Shown here: positions 1-7,723 of the stretch, piece after piece | Numbering within the stretch: position 1 is the first letter of the stretch | Layout: the number at the start of each line of letters is the position of its first letter | Assembly (NCBI RefSeq): GCF_029542785.1 | Contig: NC_083371.1 | Span: forward strand, 186,001-250,000 | Origin: Malassezia japonica | Taxonomy: Eukaryota; Basidiomycota; Malasseziomycetes; Malasseziales; Malasseziaceae | DNA: 64,000 nt | Direction of reading: 5' to 3' | The notes under the pieces: generated by a model | Databases searched by the model: none | Told to the model about the DNA's origin: nothing | What the model saw: the letters and a program-made list of their open reading frames with translations, nothing else | Made by a program: the position numbers and the translations under genes

Positions 1-3000
1 TTGGTGCGCTGGAGCTGGTTGCTGCGCTCCGTCGCCTGCTGGAGGGAGGTGGCCATGGCGTTGACCGCCGCACGCGACTCTTCGTGCAGCTGCCGCATCG
101 CCTGCGCCTCGTCCTGCAAGGCCTGCACATGCTCGAGGTGCTGCTGCGAAACGTCGCGCGTGTCGACCGACGTGTCGCGCTGCGTGCCTTGCGCCTGCTG
201 CAGCGCAATCAGCTGCGCAAGGCCGCCGGTCGCCGCGTCGCGGTGCGTCTGCGCCTCGCGCTGCAGGTTGCTCACGATCGACTCGAGCTCGGCGACGACC
301 GTCGCCTGCTGCTCGAGCTGGTTGTTCTTCATGGCAAGCTCCGCAACGCGCGCCTGCAGATCGGTGCGCAGCTGCATCACCGTCTGGCCCTGCGCCTCGA
401 CCTGGCGCAGGTGCTCGGCACGCTGCCGCTCGTACTCGGCATTGCGCGCGTGGGCGGCCTGCAGCGCCTCTTGGAACTGCGCAAGAGTCGCCTTGGAGGT
501 GTCTGCCGAGCGGCTCTTGGACGAGACACTCTGCTCGAGCGTGTCGCGCTCCGCCTGGAACTGCGCCAGGGAGGACGAGAGCGAGGAGATCTGCGCAGTG
601 TGGTCGCGCAGCAGCGACTCGGTGACGTACGAGTGCTTCTGCAGCGCACTGTACTCGTCGTAGACCTTGATGTGCGCTTCTTCGGCAGCCACCGCACGCT
701 TCGTCGTCTCGCCCAGGCGGTCCTCGACGAGGGCGCGGAGACGCGCCTCGAGCTTCGCCTGGTCGGCGAGAATGCCGACCTTGCGCTCGAGCTCTGAGTT
801 CTCTTTGGTGGCGGTCGTCAGCAGCTTTTCAAGCTGCTGCACACGCTGCCGCTCAATATGCACGCGCTCGTCGACATTCGTCGACTCGTTCGCGACGAGC
901 TTTGCACGGTAGTACGCAGCCTCTTGGAGCGCCGCGACGCGCGCACGTTCTTGCGTCGCGACACGCGCCTCTTCGCCTTTGATCTGCTCGCCGAGGTCGG
1001 CACGCAGCGACGAGACCTGGCTCTTGAGCGTGAGCAGCGACTTGACCATCGCCTCGCGCTCCGAGCCCTCGGCACCCGTGTCGAGCTGCTCGACAGCGAG
1101 CGCGTCGGCACTGTGGGGGAGCACAAAGCCCTGCTTCACGGCGAGCGCCAGCATCGACGAAAGCCACACCTCGCGGCTCGGCGCAGCATCGCTCGCATCG
1201 AGCACAGCGCCACGCTCGCCGACTTCTGACGGGAGCGTCGGCATGCTCGGCGCAGAGCTCAGGCCGGACGTCGGGGGGGGCTGTGGCGGCGGCACGCTCG
1301 GCGGCATCGTGGGGGGGAGCGCCGCAGGCGCACCAAGTATCGGCGCCTCGTCTTGTGCACGGTTCAGGTAGATGGCCGACTGCAGCGGCGGCGCGGCGAG
1401 CGCCACCGACTCGTCGCTCGGCGGCTGACGCGACATTTCCGGCGCACTTTGGAGGAATTCCGGCGCGGCGGCCGGCGGTGCGGCCGGCGACGCGGCCTGG
1501 CCCGCGCTCGGCACCGTGGTCGGAACGGTGGGCGGGACGATGGGTGTCGGTGCGGGCTGCGCGGCCGTGTACGGCGACGGCGCGGGCGGCGCGGCGGCGG
1601 CGTACGTCGAGCTCGTGTCGAGCGCACGCTCCTCCTCGGCAGGCGCAGGCGCCGACGCAGGCGCAGGCGCAGGCGCAGGTACCGGAGCCGGAGCCGGTGC
1701 GTCCTGTGCGCTCGACTTGGAGATGCTGCCGCCCGAGCGTTCTGTCTTGGCCGGGTACTTGATCTTGGTCGTGTCCAAGACGTGCAGGCTCGTCGGGTCG
1801 TCCTGTGCCGACCCTGTGAAAGACTCGCCGCCAATCACCAGGATGCGATTCTGCGCCGTGACCATCGTGTGTCCCGAGCGCCCAAACGGCGCCGGCCCCA
1901 TGTGCGCAAACATGAACCAGCGGTGGCTCGTGATCTTGAACGAGGCGAGGTCGCCGAGGTCGTTGCCGTCGACGCCGCGGCCGCCAAAGATGTACATGAT
2001 ATCGTCGACCATGCACGCCGAGTGTCCCTCGCGCGGCGCGGGAATGTAGCCGACGCACTTGAGCTCGCTCCAGGTGAGTGTCGCAAAGTCGAAGCACCAC
2101 GTATCGTTGTAGTGGTAATTTCCGTCTGTACCGCCAAAGATGTAGAGGCGCTCGCGGAAGACCACTGCCGAGTGGCCGGTACGGCGTGCGGGCCCCGGCG
2201 ACGCCGGGCGCACGAGCTGCCACGTCGGCGTCTCCTTGAGCGAGTTCAGATCAAAGCGCCAGAGCTCGTCAAAGAACGTCGACTCGACCTGGCCACCGAA
2301 CACTAGCAGGTTTGAGCCGAGGATCGAGAGCGTGTGGCCGTAGCGGCCGACGGGCCCCGGCCCCTGCTCGGCGCCCGCCAGGACGCGCGTCCACTCGCGG
2401 TTGTTGAGATTCAAGAGGTAGAGCGCCTCGTCCTGCTTGTCCTCGGCGCGGATCTTGGTGTCGCCGCCCCAGAGAATAAACACGTTGGAGACGAGCACCG
2501 CGGCGTGGCCGACGCGCGGTAGCGGCGCCTGGCCCGAGGTCTGCACGAGCGTCGCGTTGAGGCTCACGTCTATCTTGACGCCGCTCGAGCGCTGGATCTG
2601 CACCGGCTCCACCTTGAGGATGTACATGTCGTTTTTGACGCTGTCGCGCACGAGACCACCAAAGATGTACACTTCGTTGTTGCTGCTTGTCGCGAGGTTC
2701 GTCGCGTGGCCGTAGCGCGGGAATGGCGGCGGGCTCAGCACGCCCGGCGGCGCGCGGCGGTTCTCGTCCAAGAACCGCGGCGGGTTCATGGTGATCTGCT
2801 TCTTGCCCCACGGGTACACGACGTTTTGCTGGCGCACGCGCTCCGGTGTCGGCGGGGCAGCGGCCTGCATCGGCACCGGCGCCGGGGCCGTCATGCCTCC
2901 ATTCTGCGCGGCATCGGGCGCGCCAGGCCCCGGCGACGCGCTCGCGCCGCCTTCCGCGGGGTGAGTAAACACGGCATTGGGCGCGTCGACGTCGCGCGGC

Positions 3001-3371
3001 GGCTCGGCGCCGGTCATCATCGGACGCACCTCGTCGCGCGAGGGGCGCATCGGCACCTGCGCGCCCGGGAGGGACTGGCTTAGCATCGGAATCGGCGACG
3101 CGCCAAGCTGCGTCGCAGGGAAACCCTCGCTGGTCTTGGGCAGCGAAGCCGCGCCCGGCGCGAGCGGCGGCGCATCGTGCGGCTCGCTATCCGAGCGCGT
3201 ATGCGACACAATACGCGACACAAACCCGGGCCGGCCGGGCAGGCGCGCGCTCAGCGGCGCATTAGCAGGAATGGCATTCGCTGCGAGGTGCGGCGCCGTC
3301 GCGCCGGAACTCGCCGACTGCTGCTGCGCGCGCTCCTTCTCAGCAGACCGCTTCTTCCCAAAGATGGCCAT
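1..3371 (-). CDS. Kelch-repeat/coiled-coil cell-polarity protein (Tea1/Kel1-like), C-terminus outside window
   Basis: The frame is open without a stop from an ATG at 3371 to the window edge (1123 codons), so the 3' end is missing. Residues about 1-200 are low-complexity (start MAIFGKKRSAEKER). Residues about 215-520 hold six kelch blades, recognisable from PRYGHA, PRVGHA, GRYGHT, RRTGHS, PREGHS and GRSGHT starts with IFGG/VFGG strands. A proline/alanine-rich linker follows (about 550-720), then a long predicted coiled coil from about 772 to the edge. This order and size match Tea1/Kel1 polarity factors, which mark cell ends on microtubules or at the cortex (family knowledge). No intron is needed. 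The linker is encoded by an imperfect GCAGGC repeat near 1640-1698. It is transcribed divergently from the DUF7137 gene across 253 bp. The family is fairly certain; one-to-one orthology with Tea1 is inference. Confidence 0.85.
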   Translation of the reverse strand, partial: MAIFGKKRSAEKERAQQQSASSGATAPHLAANAIPANAPLSARLPGRPGFVSRIVSHTRSDSEPHDAPPLAPGAASLPKTSEGFPATQLGASPIPMLSQSLPGAQVPMRPSRDEVRPMMTGAEPPRDVDAPNAVFTHPAEGGASASPGPGAPDAAQNGGMTAPAPVPMQAAAPPTPERVRQQNVVYPWGKKQITMNPPRFLDENRRAPPGVLSPPPFPRYGHATNLATSSNNEVYIFGGLVRDSVKNDMYILKVEPVQIQRSSGVKIDVSLNATLVQTSGQAPLPRVGHAAVLVSNVFILWGGDTKIRAEDKQDEALYLLNLNNREWTRVLAGAEQGPGPVGRYGHTLSILGSNLLVFGGQVESTFFDELWRFDLNSLKETPTWQLVRPASPGPARRTGHSAVVFRERLYIFGGTDGNYHYNDTWCFDFATLTWSELKCVGYIPAPREGHSACMVDDIMYIFGGRGVDGNDLGDLASFKITSHRWFMFAHMGPAPFGRSGHTMVTAQNRILVIGGESFTGSAQDDPTSLHVLDTTKIKYPAKTERSGGSISKSSAQDAPAPAPVPAPAPAPASAPAPAEEERALDTSSTYAAAAPPAPSPYTAAQPAPTPIVPPTVPTTVPSAGQAASPAAPPAAAPEFLQSAPEMSRQPPSDESVALAAPPLQSAIYLNRAQDEAPILGAPAALPPTMPPSVPPPQPPPTSGLSSAPSMPTLPSEVGERGAVLDASDAAPSREVWLSSMLALAVKQGFVLPHSADALAVEQLDTGAEGSEREAMVKSLLTLKSQVSSLRADLGEQIKGEEARVATQERARVAALQEAAYYRAKLVANESTNVDERVHIERQRVQQLEKLLTTATKENSELERKVGILADQAKLEARLRALVEDRLGETTKRAVAAEEAHIKVYDEYSALQKHSYVTESLLRDHTAQISSLSSSLAQFQAERDTLEQSVSSKSRSADTSKATLAQFQEALQAAHARNAEYERQRAEHLRQVEAQGQTVMQLRTDLQARVAELAMKNNQLEQQATVVAELESIVSNLQREAQTHRDAATGGLAQLIALQQAQGTQRDTSVDTRDVSQQHLEHVQALQDEAQAMRQLHEESRAAVNAMATSLQQATERSNQLQRT
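1639..1698 (-). repeat. Imperfect hexanucleotide repeat inside the kelch-protein linker
   Basis: The plus strand shows repeated GCAGGC/GCAGGT units followed by GGAGCC units. On the coding minus strand this gives an alternating Ala-Pro stretch in the linker between the kelch propeller and the coiled coil. It is in frame, so length changes would alter only the linker. Confidence 0.7.
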
Positions 3372-3588
3372 TGTCAAATGGCCCTAACGTAGTCCAGGGC
3401 GGACGTGCGTACGGTCAGTCAGCCAAGCGCCTTGGCGAGCGAGAAAGAACGGGTCGGTGTATGGGGAGGGAAAGCCGCGCGAGGGCGACAGGCCGTAGAT
3501 GCGCCACACACGCAGGACCTGCATTGGCTCGGCGGGTACATGCACGCGGCACTTTGTTTGCATGCATATGCAGCTGGAGAATATCTAT

Positions 3589-3594
3589 CACGTG
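3589..3594. promoter_or_regulatory. CACGTG box upstream of the DUF7137 gene
   Basis: Palindromic CACGTG in the context ATCACGTGGC, 30 bp before the ATG at 3625 in the 253-bp divergent spacer shared with the kelch gene. It belongs to the recurrent CACGTG set described in the findings. Confidence 0.5.
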
Positions 3595-3624
3595 GCCTCG
3601 CGTGGCTGCGCCGTCCACACCATC

Positions 3625-4417
3625 ATGGTCGGCGTCCGCAGGCTGTGTCTGCTGGCTCTCGGCGCGTGCGCGCTCGCGCACGCGCATCGCTCGAGCGTGG
3701 CGGATGCCACGGCGGTGCCGTCGTCGTCGGCGGCAATGCCGGCTCAGGATATCGGCGCGAGACGCGTCGCGGCCGCGTCGGATGCGCCCTATGCGTCGCG
3801 CGCCGCGGCCGCAACACCGACACTTGCCGCGCGCGCGGACGACAACAATGACGATACGCTGCCTGCAGGTGGTCTCACGGTGACCAAACCGCCGCAGAAC
3901 GCGGGCGAGTCGTACTACAAGATTGCGCCGCACGTCTCGGTCACGTTCGGGTGGTCGTACACGTCGCTCAAGACGACGCCTTCGCAGCTGTTTGTGGTCG
4001 CATCTTGCTCGCAGAACGGATACACGTATCCTATTGCGCCGTCGCCGTCGGGCATCCCGGGCACGGCGACCGACGTGACGTGGTACCCGTACGGCTACCA
4101 CATGAGCGCGCAAGGCAACGGGCAGCCAGACCTCGCTGCTGCCAAGTACCGCCTGTTGATCTACGACGAACAAGGGCCGTCTGCCGCTGCCAAAGGCGGG
4201 CGTTTCGCGCCGAACAATGGCGTGGAGTTTGCCATGTACTATCCCCAGGCTTATACCCCTCTGTCTGGTACGTTTTTTTTTTCTATCTCACACAGAATGG
4301 ACGTGCGGATCATGCAACGGTGCATCGTCCCTCTCTCCGCGATCGTCTGCGCTCGTTGCGTGGGCGATGACGCTGCTCACCGGCGTCCTCGCGGCGCTCG
4401 CGCTGTGGCCGGCGTAG
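3625..4417 (+). CDS. Secreted/cell-surface DUF7137-type protein
   Basis: Exons 3625-4267 and 4296-4417, 254 aa. The 28-nt intron (4268-4295) starts GTACGT and ends CTCACACAG; splicing joins ...YTPLS to EWTCGSCNG. The N-terminus (MVGVRRLCLLALGACALA) is a signal peptide. The middle carries the conserved fungal pattern KIAPHVSVTFGWSYTSL, VVASCSQNGYTYPIAP, DVTWYPYGY and FAMYYPQAYTPL. The last 16 residues are hydrophobic, which suggests a GPI-anchor signal or a terminal membrane anchor. I recognise this as the DUF7137 family, whose function is unknown to me. Unspliced, the exon 1 frame stays open into the next gene, so a naive scan merges two genes; the branch-point/acceptor pair and the hydrophobic tail argue for separate genes. 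A start at 3625 puts a CACGTG box 30 bp upstream. Confidence 0.7.
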
Positions 4418-4431
4418 TCCGTAGTGTTACT

Positions 4432-4437
4432 CACGTG
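4432..4437. promoter_or_regulatory. CACGTG box upstream of the zinc-finger gene
   Basis: TCACGTGAC lies 156 bp before the ATG at 4594, just after the DUF7137 stop codon, in a 176-bp tandem spacer. Confidence 0.5.
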
Positions 4438-4593
4438 ACGTACGCGTCGCGTATGGCGGATAGACTTCGGCCGAAGAGTGTTGTGGTTGCGCCTGGACCA
4501 GCGCACACAACCTTCCACCTGCAGCGCCGATCTACAACTGGCCTTGCGCTGGGTGCGCATCTCGATTTGTCAAGTTTGCGGCTCGCAACTTGC

Positions 4594-6471
4594 ATGCCAT
4601 TAGTGCCACCCCAACCTATGCTGCCTAGCACCACGCTTGAGTCGGCTGGCGGCCCACTGTCCGTCGGCGGGCCCCGCGAGCCCTGGATGTGGCCCGCACC
4701 CCCCATGCCTGGCGCCGGACTCCAAGCGCCGAACACGGCGTACTGGGAGATGAGCACAGCTACAGGCACAGAGCGCACTTCAGGATCCCCCTCACGCTAC
4801 ATGATGTACCGGGCCGAGGCCGAGCACGCTCAGCTCCTCGCCCACCAGTCCCAGCAGGCGGCGTCGCAGTTCTTTGGCACGCCGCAGGCACCCATGTACC
4901 CTTACGGCATGCCGATGCACCCCGAGGTGACACAGCACCTCCAGCGCATGGGCAACACGAACGGCTTTCCAATGATGCCATTTCCAAGCTACCCCATGCT
5001 CGACCAGACGCAGCTTCCCCTGATGATGCAGATGCCGCAGGCTGGCGTGGGGTACGTGCATGCCGAAGAGCATGCAGGCATGCTGCCTATGGACGCTGAC
5101 CGCCCGGACGCGGTATTTGACGATGCGTGGGAACGCCTGCGCAGCGAGGAGCCCGACCACGGCCGCGACGCCAACATGGACGAGCTGCTGGCGCTCTCCC
5201 GCCAGGCCCAGCTCGAGGCGGGCGGCAACTTGAACCTGTTTGTGTGCCCTCACTGCGAGAAGCGGTACGTTGGAAAGCATGCACGCAGCATCTGGCGCCG
5301 CCACCTCCAAGATAAACACAACATCCCCCTCAGCGTCCAGCCCCGGCGCACACGCTGGGACCGCGATGCAAACCGGCCGCGCAACGCCGAGGAGCGCCGC
5401 GAGCGCATGCTCGAGAGCAAGCGCCGCTGGGCACGGAAAAAGCGCGAGCAGGACCGCCGCCTGGCCCATGGCGACCTCGATCCGGAGCAGGCGTCCGCCG
5501 CCTCGGACACGCCCGCGCCCGAAGAGGTGCCCATGCCCCGGCCCGCGTCGCCCAAGGCGCTGCCGACACCAAAGCGCCCCGCGCTTGCCGTGCGCGACAC
5601 CAACGTACGCCCGACGCGCCTCGAGCTCGCCAAGTCGCCGCTCGTGGAAAAGGCGCCGGCGCCGGTGCTGCACTCGACGCCGCTGCGCGAGTGGCCGGCG
5701 AATGCGCTCGCCGCGAGCCCCGAGAATACGCTCGAGCCCAAGAAGCGCGTGGCTGCGCCTGCGTCGCTCACCAAGCGCAGTGCGCTGGACCGTGCTGCGC
5801 TTGCGTCCTTCTCGCGCGTAGATCCCTCGCCGCGGGTCTTTACACACAGCGCGTCGAAGCGCGACGCGCGCCTTGCGTACAGCGACCTGCTAGGCAGCCC
5901 CACCGCGCCGTCGATGAAGCGCTCCAACGACCAATTCTCGAGCCCGCAGCACCTGAACCTCACTCACTCGCTTGGCCTTGCGCCGCACTCTGCGTCGAAG
6001 AACGGAGGGATGTCGTCGATGTACTCGGGCATCAGCCTGACGCCGATGCAGGGCGGCATTACGCCGTACACCAAGGGGCCGCTCGGCCTCACGCCGACGA
6101 TTGGCGGCCTGCTGCGCGGCGACATGATGCCGAATGTCGGCGCGTCAAACGTCGGCGACCTGTCCTTGTCGAGCTACGTAAACTACACGGCGCTCGACAC
6201 GCCGTCGGTGGACATTGCCCGCAGCGCACGCCGCCGCGCGCGGCACGCAGACGCCTCGTTCCACTCCAGCTCGGAGCGGGAAGAAGAGGACTTGGACCAG
6301 GAACACGACCAACGCAACGCCTCCCCGTCGATTCGGAGCCGAGTACGCGCGTCGTCCAAGCCCCTTGCCCACGACACGCCTTCCAAGATGCCCCCGATGC
6401 TCCGCGCATCCAAGCTCCCGACGCCCCGCAGCCCGTGGCAGCGGACGCCCCACGCTCGCCGCTTCCGGTAG
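4594..6471 (+). CDS. C2H2-type zinc-finger protein, probable transcription regulator
   Basis: 625 aa from the ATG at 4594 (a second in-frame ATG at 4618 is possible). The N-terminal half is Pro/Met/Gln-rich. Near residues 215-240 there is one zinc-finger-like unit, CPHCEKRYVGKHARSIWRRH followed by LQDKH, with C-x2-C and H-x4-H spacing and a longer than usual loop. A strongly basic helix follows (ERRERMLESKRRWARKKREQ). The rest is disordered with many SP/TP sites, and the C-terminus has repeated LTP motifs (ISLTPMQGG, GLTPTIGG). The single finger plus basic segment suggests a nuclear DNA-binding role, but I do not recognise a named orthologue. The frame upstream of 4594 is open only because it runs through the intron of the preceding gene. 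SP/TP density suggests phosphorylation by CDK or MAPK (inference). Confidence 0.6.
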   Translation: MPLVPPQPMLPSTTLESAGGPLSVGGPREPWMWPAPPMPGAGLQAPNTAYWEMSTATGTERTSGSPSRYMMYRAEAEHAQLLAHQSQQAASQFFGTPQAPMYPYGMPMHPEVTQHLQRMGNTNGFPMMPFPSYPMLDQTQLPLMMQMPQAGVGYVHAEEHAGMLPMDADRPDAVFDDAWERLRSEEPDHGRDANMDELLALSRQAQLEAGGNLNLFVCPHCEKRYVGKHARSIWRRHLQDKHNIPLSVQPRRTRWDRDANRPRNAEERRERMLESKRRWARKKREQDRRLAHGDLDPEQASAASDTPAPEEVPMPRPASPKALPTPKRPALAVRDTNVRPTRLELAKSPLVEKAPAPVLHSTPLREWPANALAASPENTLEPKKRVAAPASLTKRSALDRAALASFSRVDPSPRVFTHSASKRDARLAYSDLLGSPTAPSMKRSNDQFSSPQHLNLTHSLGLAPHSASKNGGMSSMYSGISLTPMQGGITPYTKGPLGLTPTIGGLLRGDMMPNVGASNVGDLSLSSYVNYTALDTPSVDIARSARRRARHADASFHSSSEREEEDLDQEHDQRNASPSIRSRVRASSKPLAHDTPSKMPPMLRASKLPTPRSPWQRTPHARRFR

Positions 6472-6631
6472 CTTTGCTGCTGGTGTACTCTAATGTTGAA
6501 CAGCTGCTTAATGCACGCCGTCCACGTATCATTGGTCCACGATACCTCGTACACAGTACTGTATCCTGTTCCTACGGACAAGCTGTACGGATAATCATTT
6601 ACATAGTGCCTAGGAATCCTTTCTCCTCCAC

Positions 6632-7711
6632 ATGGCGCTCGACGCGCTCGGCGCCTATGCACGAGGAAGGCGCCTGTGCCTAGACTTGCGGGGTGCCGAC
6701 GCGTTCCTCGCGGGGCACCTCGCACACGCAGTGCATGTTGAGCGCGTAGCAGGGCTCAGGGCGCGGTTTAGCACGTTGCCGGCGCGCAACACGCCGTTCC
6801 TCGTAGTGTGCGAAGCAGAGAACCTCGTCCAGGTAGCCGCGCTCTTTGTCCCGCCCGAGCGCTGGAAAGTGACCGTGCTGGGCGTCGATGCAATCGAGGT
6901 GCCGCCGTGTGCGCATCCGTGCTTTGCGCTGCCCACGCACGAGCTCGAGACATGGGCGCGGTCCATGCAGCTCTGGCGCACCGAAAGCGAGCGCCAATGT
7001 CACGACGACGCGCCGCACCTACTCTTTTCGCCGGCACCGGTCGTCGCGCGCGCGCTCGATGCGTGGAAGGCGCCGCACGATGCGACAATCCTCGATGTGG
7101 GGTGCGGCGCAGGCCGCGACGTGACCTTTTTGCTCACCGAGGCACGGAGCCGCGATGCACCCTGGCGCGCCACGCTCCTCGACCGCTGGAAGGCGGCGCT
7201 GCAGCGCGCGGCGATCCTCCTCGACGATAACCGCTTGCTGGGCCAGGCAGAAAAAGACATGCGCGGCCTCGAGGGCCCCGCACCGGACGCCGGCCCCTTT
7301 GCCGAGGCCATTCTCCCTTTCACGATCCTCGACGACGGCCGCATCCAGCACGACACGGCGGTGCCGTGGTCGTCGCTGCTACTGCCGCACTCCGCCTACG
7401 ACCTCATCCTCCTGATCCGGTTCTGGCACCGACCTTTTCTCGAGGCGCTTCCCGCACGCACCGCACCCGGCACGCTCGTCGTGCTGAGCCACTTTGTGCA
7501 CGAGCCCCAGAACGTCGACGCGGAGCACTGCGGCACGTTTCTCGGCACGTACGACTCGCCGCCGCCGCCCGCGCGCATCCAACCCGGCGATATCGAGTCG
7601 CTACTCTCGCTATGGAACGAATCCGGGACGTGGATCGTCGTGCAGAACCGCATCGAGCCCATCGAGGACCAGCGGCCAGTCCAGAGCGTCCTGGCGCAGC
7701 GCACGGCCTAA
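6632..7711 (+). CDS. Rhodanese-like domain fused to class I SAM-dependent methyltransferase
   Basis: 359 aa, intronless. Residues about 10-85 resemble a rhodanese/sulfurtransferase fold (LCLDLRGADAFLAGHLAHAV, then FLVVCEAENLVQV with a cysteine at the end of the central strand). From about residue 145 there is a Rossmann methyltransferase with glycine motif ILDVGCGAGRDVTFLL and later strands LLLPHSAYDLILLIRFWH and PGTLVVLSHFVHEPQN. The substrate cannot be read from sequence; small fungal proteins with this order are usually annotated only as rhodanese/methyltransferase. The start codon sits directly behind CTCCAC (CTCCACATGG). Its TAA stop (7709-7711) is only 12 nt before the ATG of the NAD+ synthetase gene on the same strand, the shortest tandem gap in the window. 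Confidence 0.8.
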   Translation: MALDALGAYARGRRLCLDLRGADAFLAGHLAHAVHVERVAGLRARFSTLPARNTPFLVVCEAENLVQVAALFVPPERWKVTVLGVDAIEVPPCAHPCFALPTHELETWARSMQLWRTESERQCHDDAPHLLFSPAPVVARALDAWKAPHDATILDVGCGAGRDVTFLLTEARSRDAPWRATLLDRWKAALQRAAILLDDNRLLGQAEKDMRGLEGPAPDAGPFAEAILPFTILDDGRIQHDTAVPWSSLLLPHSAYDLILLIRFWHRPFLEALPARTAPGTLVVLSHFVHEPQNVDAEHCGTFLGTYDSPPPPARIQPGDIESLLSLWNESGTWIVVQNRIEPIEDQRPVQSVLAQRTA

Positions 7712-7723
7712 CCTCCACATACC

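Noticed and set aside
3499..6471. One 990-residue ORF spanning the DUF7137 and zinc-finger regions
   Set aside because: It is two genes: the first ends through a GTACGT...CTCACACAG intron into a hydrophobic tail and TAG at 4417. The frame between 4268 and 4593 stays open by chance.
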